The notes under the pieces: generated by a model | Databases searched by the model: none | Told to the model about the DNA's origin: nothing | Seen by the model: the letters and a program-made list of their open reading frames with translations, nothing else | Translations under genes and position numbers: made by a program | NCBI GenBank assembly: GCA_937904535.1 | Contig: CALELC010000563.1 | Span: 1 to 9,185 of the forward strand | DNA length: 9,185 bases | Reading direction: 5' to 3' | DNA from: an uncultured Planctomycetaceae bacterium | GTDB lineage: Bacteria > Planctomycetota > Planctomycetia > Pirellulales > Pirellulaceae | Shown: piece after piece, positions 1 through 7,100 of the stretch | How the letters are laid out: the number at the start of each line of letters is the position of its first letter | Position numbering within the stretch: position 1 is the first letter of the stretch

Positions 1-341
1 GCGGCGTCAGCTAGCCGCTCCTTGAGTTCGCAAGAATCAAAATCCAAACGCTCCTGCCGCCAGCAGTTCATTCAGCAGCACGGCAGCGGGCGCTCCGGAT
101 TTTCGTGAGTGCTGAGCGACCGAAACCGTGACCAAAGTGCCACCGCAGCAGCCGCACGACTAATGAAGCTCAGCGGTAGCAGCAGGTATGTCTTGCGGCG
201 GCTTGCGCTTTTGGCACGCCAACTGCTCTTTGCCCACTGCACTGGCGGGCGATCGGCGTTGCCTTCGCAGTCGCTGGTTCTAACCGGGTGCTGGCTATCG
301 ATGAGGTGGCGGTGCCTTCAACTCGAATCAGGTAGGGAAAA
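1..341. other. Upstream region without a convincing gene
   Basis: I see no gene here that I can support. One frame is open from base 1 to a TGA at 106-108 (35 codons, serine-rich). It could be the tail of a gene lying to the left, but it has no recognisable motif. A 78-codon frame beginning at 109 reads as arginine/leucine-rich low-complexity protein and is probably chance. The stretch presumably holds the promoter of the small-membrane-protein operon, but I found no hexamer pair good enough to call. A short inverted repeat, GGTT-CT-AACC, lies at 276-285, about 57 bases before the first start codon; it is too short to interpret. Confidence 0.5.
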
Positions 342-767
342 ATGATTACGAAGGAAGAATTGCAAGGCTCTTGGGATAAGCTCATCGGGGCCGTTCAGGA
401 AAAATATTCACAGGTGACCGGCGACGAACTGCAGGCTGTGAAGGGCAATATCAATCAGCTCATCGGTTTGATCAACCGCAAGACGGGTCAGTCGCGGGAA
501 GAGGTGGAGCGGTTCTTGGAATCGTGGTCCGCCGGTTCGGGCTGGCACTTTAGCCGGCTGGCCGAAGGCGCCAGCGAATTGGCGTCGAACGCCCAGCGAT
601 CGATGCGCGAAGGCTATGACCGGCTGCTCGACAGCTCGCACGAAGGCTATGAATCGGCCCGTCGCGTGGTGCGTCAAAGTCCGGCCGAATCGTTGGCAGT
701 CGCCTTTGGTGTTGGGATTGTGGCCGGGCTGTTCGTCGGGGCATCGCTGTTTGGTCGTCGGTCATGA
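342..767 (+). CDS. CsbD-family stress protein fused to a DUF883/ElaB-like membrane tail
   Basis: This is a 141-residue protein. Residues about 4-60 match the CsbD pattern: a repeated W/G-rich helical unit, 'LTGDEL'-like spacing (VTGDEL at 25-30), a K-G-x-x-x-x-L-x-G segment and a closing G-x-S-x-E-E-V-E. CsbD proteins are small general-stress proteins of unknown biochemical role. Residues about 65-108 are helical and alanine/glutamate-rich. Residues 111-138 form a membrane tail with R111-x-x-P114 and a glycine zipper (G125, G129, G133), ending in basic residues, as in DUF883/ElaB/YqjD proteins. In E. coli those proteins are inner-membrane anchored and bind ribosomes in stationary phase. The start is supported by a purine-rich TAGGG at 333-337. 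Its TGA overlaps the next gene's ATG, so translation is probably coupled. The family call rests on pattern reading, not a profile search. Confidence 0.85.
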   Translation: MITKEELQGSWDKLIGAVQEKYSQVTGDELQAVKGNINQLIGLINRKTGQSREEVERFLESWSAGSGWHFSRLAEGASELASNAQRSMREGYDRLLDSSHEGYESARRVVRQSPAESLAVAFGVGIVAGLFVGASLFGRRS

Positions 768-1297
768 GCACGAGTCACCAGCAGGAAATCGTCCAGCGGA
801 TGAACGAGTTGCGTAGCTTCGGCTTGCACACCGCCGCTCAGTTGCCACGGGATTTCGACCGAGCAACTGACTGGCGCGAGCACGTTCGGGCGCATCCGAT
901 TCCTGCGGTGCTCGCCGCTGCCGCGATCGGTTTTTTGATTGTCCCGGCCCGGGGGCGCGAGCGGATTCGCTACGTTCCACAACCGGCCGGTGGTCGATCC
1001 GAGTCGGTGCACGCGGAGGCCCAAAGCGCTCATGCGGCCCGTGCCGATGCCCAGCGGGCTGCGGATCAAGCCAGCGCAGCCACACAGAAGGCCGGCGCCA
1101 TGGCAGTTGCCACTCCGCTGTTGGCCGCTTTAGGGTCTTGGGTCGGGCGGATGGCAATGACCAGCGCGACCAATGCCCTGCAACATTACGCAATGGAACA
1201 CCTCCAGTCCCTCCCCAGCAGTTTTACAAAACATGGTTCAGCTTCACCAAAACGGCGCAGCGAAGCCGCCGGGCAGTACCGGGCCTATACCGATTAG
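764..1297 (+). CDS. Alanine-rich membrane protein with DUF883-like segment, function unknown
   Basis: This is a 177-residue protein starting at the ATGA overlap with the CsbD-like gene. No Shine-Dalgarno sequence is visible, which fits translational coupling. Residues 1-40 are polar. Residues 42-61 form a hydrophobic segment opened by R42-x-x-P45, with a glycine 11 residues after the proline (G56), as in the neighbouring tail-anchored proteins. Residues about 78-112 are alanine/glutamine-rich with charged positions and probably form a helix or coiled coil. A second weaker hydrophobic segment spans about 112-132 (G-A-M-A-V-A-T-P-L-L-A-A-L-G). The C-terminus is basic and polar. I cannot name a family with certainty. 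The position between a CsbD/DUF883 protein and a YqjE-like protein suggests a partner in the same envelope-stress module. The last 65 bases overlap the next gene in another frame. Confidence 0.75.
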   Translation: MSTSHQQEIVQRMNELRSFGLHTAAQLPRDFDRATDWREHVRAHPIPAVLAAAAIGFLIVPARGRERIRYVPQPAGGRSESVHAEAQSAHAARADAQRAADQASAATQKAGAMAVATPLLAALGSWVGRMAMTSATNALQHYAMEHLQSLPSSFTKHGSASPKRRSEAAGQYRAYTD

Positions 1298-1457
1298 GTC
1301 CCGGACCCATGGCGACTTTGCGGCCGAGTCCGAACCGTTTCTGGACAACGCTTCCAGAACGCTCAATAACTTTATCCGCTCACGTCCAGGGACGAGCCTA
1401 TTGGTTGCGGCTGCCCTGGGAGGAATCACAGCATGGTTAATCAAGCGGAAGCGGTGA
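1233..1457 (+). CDS. Small tail-anchored DUF883/ElaB-like membrane protein
   Basis: This is a 74-residue protein from ATG 1233. An in-frame ATG at 1173 would give 94 residues; neither start has a Shine-Dalgarno sequence, and I prefer 1233 because it gives the shorter overlap. Residues 1-30 are polar and proline/glycine-rich with no motif. Residues 35-48 look amphipathic. R49-S-R-P52 leads into a single hydrophobic segment (about 54-70) with G63 and G64, ending in the basic stretch K71-R-K-R. This is the layout of ElaB/YqjD-type C-terminal anchors, with most of the protein in the cytoplasm. It overlaps the preceding gene by 65 bases in a different frame. Its final codons hold the ribosome binding site and start of the next gene. 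Together these suggest tight co-translation. The gene is real mainly because of its tail motif and operon position; the N-terminal boundary is uncertain. Confidence 0.7.
   Translation: MVQLHQNGAAKPPGSTGPIPIRSRTHGDFAAESEPFLDNASRTLNNFIRSRPGTSLLVAAALGGITAWLIKRKR
1419..1424 (+). promoter_or_regulatory. Strong Shine-Dalgarno sequence inside the preceding gene
   Basis: GGAGGA lies eight bases before ATG 1433. It decides the start of the YqjE-like gene over a GTG at 1454 that would overlap the upstream stop as GTGA. It is the best ribosome binding site in the operon and is located within the coding sequence of the 74-residue protein. Confidence 0.75.
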
Positions 1458-1903
1458 ATATCGGAGAAGGTCCGGTTCACGGCCTCGTCGATCGACTTTC
1501 GCATTTCGCCAGCACCGCGATGGAATTGGCGATGCTGCAAGGCGAATTGGTGGTCGACGATGCGCGGCGGGCTCGCAAACGGGCGACGTACGCGGCATTC
1601 ATGGTCGTGGCTGCCGGAGCCTTCATGATCTCCGCTCTGCCGATCCTCGGCGGCGCACTGGTCGCCGTGCTCGTGCTGTTCGCCAATTGGCCGGTGTGGG
1701 TGGCAGCATTTGCCGTCTCCATCGCCTTCTTGGGATTCGCCCTGCTGCTGCTGTGGGCCGCTTGGTCGAAAATCAAAGGAGCCGCTGGCGCCTTCGATGC
1801 GACTCGGCACGAAGCGTCAGCCAACCTGAATTGGCTGCGCCAGTCGTTGATCAACAGTCGCACGCACGGCAGCAATGGAGCGGCCGGATACCGCCGAGTT
1901 TGA
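1433..1903 (+). CDS. YqjE-like / holin superfamily III (Holin-X) membrane protein
   Basis: This is a 156-residue protein. The N-terminal part (about 12-50) is a helix rich in acidic, methionine and alanine residues, containing a basic run (ARRARKR, 44-50). Two hydrophobic segments follow, at about 53-82 and 87-111, separated by a short N-W-P turn. The C-terminal part contains F-D-A-T-R-x-E-x-x-x-N-L-x-W-L-R, the charged post-membrane helix typical of the YqjE/'putative actinobacterial Holin-X' family. Despite the name, YqjE-type proteins are chromosomal and not shown to be lysis holins; in E. coli yqjE sits directly after yqjD and is stress-associated. Here too it follows DUF883-like genes, which strongly supports the call. 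The start is set by a strong ribosome binding site at 1419-1424, and the gene overlaps its upstream neighbour by 25 bases. The C-terminus is polar and glycine/arginine-rich. The assignment is to family only; molecular function is unknown. Confidence 0.85.
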   Translation: MVNQAEAVNIGEGPVHGLVDRLSHFASTAMELAMLQGELVVDDARRARKRATYAAFMVVAAGAFMISALPILGGALVAVLVLFANWPVWVAAFAVSIAFLGFALLLLWAAWSKIKGAAGAFDATRHEASANLNWLRQSLINSRTHGSNGAAGYRRV

Positions 1904-1994
1904 CACGATTGAGTTGTAACCAAGAGCAAGACATGGCGTTCTTCGCCGTCTTTGCTCCTCACTGTTTTCACATCAACTAAGTTGAGCCACTACT

Positions 1995-2210
1995 ATGCCA
2001 TCTTCCGCATCGACCGCGAATGCGCCGTTGTCATCCAGCCGATTGCAACAAGTCTCACGGCAAGAGCCCGAGCAACAAGAAGACTTCTCAGAACTGGTCT
2101 CGGACGTTTCCGCAGCGGTCCAGCGATACTGCTCGCGGCGTCCTCGTGTGGCCGCCGGCTGCTTGTTCACGCTCGGATTTATCGTCGGCTGGAAAATGCG
2201 GCCTTGGTAA
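1995..2210 (+). CDS. 71-residue tail-anchored membrane protein, DUF883-like tail
   Basis: This is a 71-residue protein beginning 91 bases after the YqjE-like gene. Residues 1-30 are serine/alanine/glutamine-rich and polar. Residues 31-46 form a short amphipathic helix. S47-R-R-P50 is followed by one membrane segment (about 52-66) with G55, G61 and G65 (the last two spaced GxxxG), ending K-M-R-P-W. The arrangement repeats the tail of the other small proteins in the run, with a glycine 11 residues after the proline. The ribosome binding site is weak (TTGAG at 1982-1986, eight bases from ATG). The rho-independent terminator at 2245-2270 is 34 bases beyond the stop, so this is the last gene of the transcript. 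It has no close named homologue that I can identify. It could be a short lineage-specific member of the ElaB/YqjD group. Confidence 0.75.
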   Translation: MPSSASTANAPLSSSRLQQVSRQEPEQQEDFSELVSDVSAAVQRYCSRRPRVAAGCLFTLGFIVGWKMRPW

Positions 2211-2244
2211 CCCGGCATTGCTGTTCGAACATCTGATAAACGAC

Positions 2245-2270
2245 AAGCCCCAGAGATGGGGCTTCTTTTT
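2245..2270 (+). terminator. Rho-independent terminator closing the small-membrane-protein operon
   Basis: A perfect 7-bp stem AAGCCCC (2245-2251) / GGGGCTT (2258-2264) encloses a six-base loop AGAGAT. It is followed at once by CTTTTT (2265-2270). The 3' T-run makes it directional for + strand transcripts ending after the 71-residue protein, and it separates that operon from the phosphodiesterase-like gene. Confidence 0.9.
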
Positions 2271-2335
2271 CGGTATGATCTAGGAGAAACGGTGCCATCA
2301 TCGGCTCCCTGCCAGCGCATGAAGAAAGCCCAAGG

Positions 2336-3832
2336 ATGAAGAAGAAGGTTCTGTTATTTGTCATCGATGCGCTAGCAGACCTCGATGTGCGGCGAAAATT
2401 GAGCAATGCGGAATTGCCCAATCTGGCCGAATTGATTCGCGATCGCGGTCAGTTGTCGGTCTGCACTTCGATCTTTCCTTCGATCACCCCGGCTGCTACT
2501 TGCAGCATCGTGACCGGGCATTACCCGAGCCAACATGGCATTCAAGGCGCTTATTGGTTTGATCGCGAGTGCGAGGAATGCGCGTATTTCGGCGACGATC
2601 TGCGGCTGATTTCAAGCGAGGGCTTTGAAAACTATCTGGTCGATTTTGGCGAACGTCTGAATGCCGAGCGGCTACGGTCCCCTACCCTGTTTGAGTTCTG
2701 TGCGGAACATCGCATCACCTCCGGTTGTATCAACTTCATGTGGTACAAGGGCAACACGCGGCACCAGCGGCGCACACCCTGGCTCCTGCGGATGATCACT
2801 GGCCAGCTCAATAGCGATGTTTTGGGCCCGGAGGTGTTTAAGCTTGGCGATTTCGTGGAGGCGTGGCCGCCGGGTATGCAGATGCCATCGCTTTCCGGTG
2901 GCTTGCTGCACAAGTTTGGCTTTACCGACCAAGCGACCATGGGGGCGGTCGCGGCGATGCTCGAGCAAGATTGCTTGCCTGAGTTCACGCTTGCTTATCT
3001 GCCGGGCAACGATGACTTGGCTCATGACATCGGACCACGCAAGGCTGCTGACGAAGTGTTGGCGAGCTTTGACAAGTTTCTGGGCGAATTGGCAGACACA
3101 GTCGGCGGTTGGGAAACGCTGAGACAGAAGTATGTGATTCTGATCGTCGGCGATCACGCCCAAAGTTTTCTGCGCGACGATCCAAGCGAACGCGAGATCA
3201 ACCCCGCGGAATTGCTGGAGGGGTTCTCGTTAGGCACTGCTGGTAGCGAGAATGCAGATGCGGACTTATTTGTCTGTGCCAATATGCGGAGCGCTGCAAT
3301 CTACCAGTTCGGCAACAGCCGACGAACGCAACGCGAAATCATCGCGACGCTTCTACAGGATCCGCGGATCGATCAAGTCATTTGGCAAGATCCCCAGTCG
3401 CCCGCCGATAAGTCGCACGTGATGACTGAACAGGGCGAACTCTCGTTTTGGCGCACGCCCACTCAAGGTTCACGTTCGGTGAGCGATAACTTCGGCAACC
3501 ACTGGTTGTACGACGGCCAACTCAAGACCCTGGACTTGAAGGTCGAAGAGGGTCGGCTGGTCGATGGCCAGTATCCCAATGCCTTTGAACGCATCGCTTC
3601 GGCATTTATCTCCAACGAAGCCAAGCCGCTGTGGGCAACCGCGAAAGAAGGTTATGAGTTCAGCACTTCCGCGGCGCACGTGAGTGCACGAGGCAGTCAT
3701 GGCACGCTCTCAGCTGCCGACAGTAACAGTTGCTTGATCTCTTCCGAACCGTTTCCTGGACGCTCTGGACCGCTGCGCATTGTGGACGTATTCGGTATCT
3801 GCGCCAGTTGGTTGGTCCCGCGAAACGACTGA
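2336..3832 (+). CDS. Alkaline-phosphatase-superfamily phosphodiesterase/nucleotide pyrophosphatase-like enzyme
   Basis: This is a 498-residue protein. The N-terminus is a beta strand leading to the metal ligand D11 (FVIDAL). FPSIT51PAA, followed by T60-G-x-Y-P-x-x-H-G, matches the type I phosphodiesterase/nucleotide pyrophosphatase nucleophile region, with T51 as the likely nucleophile. D226 with H230 (NDDLAH), D273-H274 (VGDH) and H455 (RGSHG) supply the remaining two-zinc-site residues in the expected order. The catalytic core therefore appears complete. Family members hydrolyse phosphodiester, phosphomonoester or pyrophosphate bonds; the substrate cannot be deduced. No signal peptide or membrane segment is seen, so it is probably cytosolic, unlike many relatives. 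The start is set by family alignment (K-x-V-L-L-F-V-I-D). No well-spaced Shine-Dalgarno sequence is present, but a six-codon frame from ATG 2319 ends in TGA overlapping this ATG. The gene lies alone between a terminator and a convergent neighbour. Confidence 0.88.
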   Translation: MKKKVLLFVIDALADLDVRRKLSNAELPNLAELIRDRGQLSVCTSIFPSITPAATCSIVTGHYPSQHGIQGAYWFDRECEECAYFGDDLRLISSEGFENYLVDFGERLNAERLRSPTLFEFCAEHRITSGCINFMWYKGNTRHQRRTPWLLRMITGQLNSDVLGPEVFKLGDFVEAWPPGMQMPSLSGGLLHKFGFTDQATMGAVAAMLEQDCLPEFTLAYLPGNDDLAHDIGPRKAADEVLASFDKFLGELADTVGGWETLRQKYVILIVGDHAQSFLRDDPSEREINPAELLEGFSLGTAGSENADADLFVCANMRSAAIYQFGNSRRTQREIIATLLQDPRIDQVIWQDPQSPADKSHVMTEQGELSFWRTPTQGSRSVSDNFGNHWLYDGQLKTLDLKVEEGRLVDGQYPNAFERIASAFISNEAKPLWATAKEGYEFSTSAAHVSARGSHGTLSAADSNSCLISSEPFPGRSGPLRIVDVFGICASWLVPRND

Positions 3833-4071
3833 TGCAACTCGCTCGGCGACGATCTCAGCCCCTTCTTAAACGGCTTGAGTGGGTGTCCGTACCAATCGGA
3901 GCACCGCCGAGGCTTGGAGGGACGCGTCCGGAGACTGCGTGATAGATAGACGCTGCGGAAGTTGCTCCGAGTCGCTGAGAGCTTATTCCGTTCGCCAGGC
4001 GCGGTCTCCCGCTGCCCCGCATTCTGCAGGGACATGCTTTCCTGAAGCTCGGTCTTGGTAACGTCGATCCT

Positions 4072-4102
4072 GCGCCACACAAGCGCCACACAAGCGCCGC
4101 AC
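4072..4102. repeat. Short 11-bp tandem repeat
   Basis: The unit GCGCCACACAA occurs twice head-to-tail (4072-4082 and 4083-4093), followed by a partial third copy with one substitution (GCGCCGCAC, 4094-4102). It is non-coding as far as I can see. It is probably a slippage product and is included as a small variable locus. Confidence 0.7.
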
Positions 4103-4107
4103 GACGC

Positions 4108-4122
4108 TGGCCGAGTCGGCCA
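4108..4122. repeat. 15-nt palindrome TGGCCGA-G-TCGGCCA
   Basis: Seven bases mirror perfectly around a central G. In RNA this would fold as a six-bp GC-rich stem with a three-base loop on either strand. It lies 11 bases left of the larger hairpin. It could act as a tandem termination element or as a symmetric protein site; the sequence alone does not decide. Confidence 0.6.
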
Positions 4123-4133
4123 CAAACTGCAGC

Positions 4134-4170
4134 CGGGTAAGGGGCAGCGCTGTTGTCTGCCCCTTACCCG
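4134..4170 (-). terminator. Perfect 14-bp hairpin beyond the dehydrogenase stop, probable (bidirectional) terminator
   Basis: CGGGTAAGGGGCAG (4134-4147) and its exact complement CTGCCCCTTACCCG (4157-4170) enclose a nine-base loop, CGCTGTTGT. The hairpin is 15 bases beyond the dehydrogenase stop codon and about 300 bases beyond the opposing gene's stop. Neither side has a proper T-run; on the minus strand only a short TTT follows about ten bases later. It is therefore either an atypical, possibly bidirectional, terminator, an mRNA 3'-end stabiliser, or a copy of a dispersed palindromic repeat. The structure is certain; the role is inferred from position. Confidence 0.6.
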
Positions 4171-4185
4171 AGTCTGCTCTACGTC

Positions 4186-7100
4186 TTAGCGGCGGAAGTA
4201 CTCGGCACGTCGGTCACCGCCGGAGAGGATGTAAGCGATCAGGTGCTTGAGTTCCTCGGCGTTGAGCGTGTCGATGGTGCCGGTGGGCATCTGGGATACG
4301 GACGAAACCGCCATCTGTTCGACATCGTCGCGATGAATGACCTGCGGTGGCTGATTGACATCGGCGGTGTAGACATGCAGATCTTCACCGATTTCGACAA
4401 CCCGGCCGACCAAGGTCGTACCATCGACAGTCAAGATTTGATGCGAACCATATTGGTCCGAGATCGCTTTGCTCGGTTCAATGATGGCTTCCATCAAATC
4501 GGTCACGGAGAACTTGCGTCCGGCAGTCGACAGATCTGGTCCGATGGCGCCACCCTCGCCCGCGAAGCGGTGGCACTTCGCACAGCTGGTAGCGTGGAAC
4601 AGATTGCGGCCGGTTTCGAAGTTCGCTCCGCGGATCTGGGTGCCCAGGACTTGGACCGCCTCGGCGGTGGTCCACTGACGGCCAGGGCCCTGAGGCGGAG
4701 TGGCCTCGTAAGGTTTCCCGCCCAGCGGGGCGCTGAGGATGTCGTCATACAGCGGCAACTCGGCGGCCGGAATCTTGGCGAGAGCGTCGTCGCGCATCTG
4801 CTGAATGAAGCCAGGGTAGCTGGCTCCGCCAGGATGCATTGCAGCTTGGCTAAAGAAGCTCAGGTAGCGGCGCCGCAGATCGTTCGTCCAGCCTTGCTCA
4901 GCATTCCGCAACACGAATGCGTAGTGGATCGAGCGTGTGGGCGGCATGTTGTCCATCATCGCGCGGACGGTTCCGCCGTAGCCGGAGTGCCGCTTGGCGA
5001 TTTCGCCCCATGGCGGCACCGGTTCCGCTTCGCCAGCCAGCCGTTCAATGATCTCGACGCCCTTGGCAACCACGGTGGGTGAGCCGAGGTAGACGAGCAG
5101 TTGCACCAGTTCCGCATCGAAGGCCGCGTCGGCCGAGGGGAACAGCGGATCGAGCTTCGCGAGCAACTGCGTGCGCTGTTCTTCGCTCGGCTGGCCGAGG
5201 CGAATCATCGCCAATTGATAATCTCGCAGCCACGTCAGCCGCTGCGATTCGTCAAGCGACTTGAAGTTGATGCGATCCAGTGCGGCCAGCACCGCGTCGC
5301 GATGCTCCGCTGTACCTTGACGAGCCAGTGCCATCAGAGCCGTGAGCGCGGTTCGCGAATCGGTCTCTGCGGTAGCCCGACCGTGCCAGGTGTCGACGGG
5401 CTGGTGTTCCAGGGCAATCCGCGCGGCGTAGCGAATGAAACGATCTTCGTGACCGAGGTTCGACCAGATCAGGTCCAGATCGGCGGAGCCTGGACGGTGA
5501 AAGGTCTCGAGTTGTCGGCGAAGAGCACGCAGGTCGGCGTTCTGGGCATCGCGTGCGTCCACCGGATCGGTGGCCTCGGGGCCATCGTAGACGATGCGGT
5601 ACAGCGACGATTTGGTGCCACGGCCACCAGCGGTGAAGTACATCGCGCCGTCGTGACCAATCACCGTGTCGGTGACTTGCAGTGGCTGGCCAGATACGAA
5701 GTCTTCCACTTCGCCGCGGTAGCTGGCGCCGTCGGGAGTCAGGTGGATCGCATAGATCGTGCTGAAGGTCCAGTCGAGTACGAACAAGGCCTTTTGATAC
5801 TTGCTAGGGAACTTCGCTCCGTAGCCGAAGGTAACGCCGACTGGGGAACCGGGGCCGATGTCGGCGACCGGCGGCAACGAATCTTCATAGTAGGTCGGCC
5901 ACTTGCCGGTGCCGCTGCGCCAGCCGAACTCGCTGCCGCTGGTCGCATGGGCGATGCGTGTGGGCCGGTACCAAGGCGAACCGAGGTCCCACTCCATGTC
6001 GGCGTCGTAAGCAAACAGTTCGCCTTCGGCGTTCAGGGCGATGTCGTACTGGTTGCGATAGCCCATGCTGATGACTTCCCAGTTCTTGCCACTGGGATCA
6101 ACTTTGCAGATCCAGCCGCCCGGAGCGAGAATCCCGGCGGCATGGCCATTGGCGTCCCAGCGCCGAGGCAGCAGATGATCTTCGCCCCAGTTCGTAGGGA
6201 TACGGCTGCCAGAGACCGCTTCGGGGAGTTTCGTATGGTTACCCGCATCGACCAACAGCGATTCGCCATCGGGAGCGAGAATCACGGCGTGCGGACCGTG
6301 TTCGCCGCCGCCTTGAATGGGCATCAGGAACTCTGCTGAATCAACCAGCCCGTCGCCATCGGTGTCTTTCGCCCGGTGCAGTCCGGACTGTGATCCGTTG
6401 ACAACGACATAGAGCGAGTCGTGGGCCCACAGCAAACCTTGGGCGCTGCTCAGTTGCACCGGCAACTTGGTCACGTGGGTTACCGCTTGGGCGTCACCGA
6501 CGGGAGCCGGTTCGATCAGGAACAGACCAGCTCCCCCTTGGTCACTGGCGATCAGACGGCCTCGATCGTCGGCGGTTAAGCTGACCCACGAGCCCATGTG
6601 GCTCGGGACGTCGAGCAATTTCTCAATGCGGAATCCGGCTGGTGCGGTGACGTTCTCGGCGGGACGGGCAGGAGCTTCGACCGGTGCCGGTGGCTGCCCG
6701 GCGGCGACCGCGATGCCGGCATTGTCGATTTGCCGGTTCCAGGGCAAGCCGTCGCCGCCGACCGGGCCGACGACGCGCGCGGGTCTCCAAGCGCGGTCGT
6801 TGAACGCCAGCGTCCGCCAAGCGTTGGGCAGACGATTGCGGCCCTGGCGGTTGATCGCTTTCCAAGTTCCGTCCGAAACGATGCTCGATTTCTTGCCCGC
6901 GTTATCGGTGATGTCCAGCCGCAGCACGAATCCGGCAGCGCCGCCTTCGTCCATGGCTTCGACCGCCAACAGGTTCTCGCCGCGTTGCAGCTGTGCCGTC
7001 ACGTCGGCTGACTCGAGTTGTTCCCAATTGGTTCCGGCCAACACCCGTTTGCCATTGAGGAACAGCGTGAAGCCGTTGTCACAGGTTGCTGCGACGCGAG

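Larger units (their letters stand above)
3833..4185. other. Convergent intergenic spacer with hairpins and a short tandem repeat
   Basis: About 350 bases separate the stop of the phosphodiesterase-like gene from the stop of the opposing dehydrogenase gene. Short open frames exist here on both strands, but none shows a protein motif or ribosome binding site. A self-complementary GGACGCGTCC is at 3920-3929. The right half contains a short tandem repeat and two adjacent inverted repeats, listed separately. I see no T-run terminator directly after the phosphodiesterase-like gene. Confidence 0.6.

Noticed and set aside
20..60. Possible tRNA 3' end at the left edge
   Set aside because: A TTCG-containing stretch is present, but there is no paired T-arm and no acceptor stem can be closed within the window.
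109..345. 78-codon + strand frame before the operon
   Set aside because: No ribosome binding site, no recognisable motif, low-complexity composition, and it runs into the CsbD-like gene's start; probably leader DNA.
1244..1810. 188-codon minus-strand frame across the YqjE-like gene
   Set aside because: It is antisense to two genes that have clear membrane segments. The translation is histidine/arginine/glutamine-rich without motifs.
1433..1903. Prophage lysis holin
   Set aside because: The holin-superfamily-III name comes from profile similarity. The neighbours are stress-type membrane proteins and no phage gene is present, so a chromosomal YqjE role fits better.
1900..1905. Perfect TTGACA hexamer at the stop codon of the YqjE-like gene, possible promoter for the 71-residue gene
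   Set aside because: No TATAAT-like hexamer lies 16-18 bases downstream, so the -35 match alone is not enough.
2274..2279. TATGAT, possible -10 element for the phosphodiesterase-like gene
   Set aside because: The matching -35 position falls inside the terminator (CAGAGA) and does not resemble TTGACA, and there is no extended -10 TG.
4153..5082. 309-codon open frame on the + strand opposite the dehydrogenase
   Set aside because: It lies almost wholly antisense to an unmistakable multi-domain gene. Its translation shows no family motif, and its length follows from GC-rich codon use on the other strand.
5101..6339. 412-codon open frame on the + strand opposite the dehydrogenase
   Set aside because: It is also antisense to the beta-propeller region, with arginine/valine/glycine-rich low-information protein and no ribosome binding site or motif.
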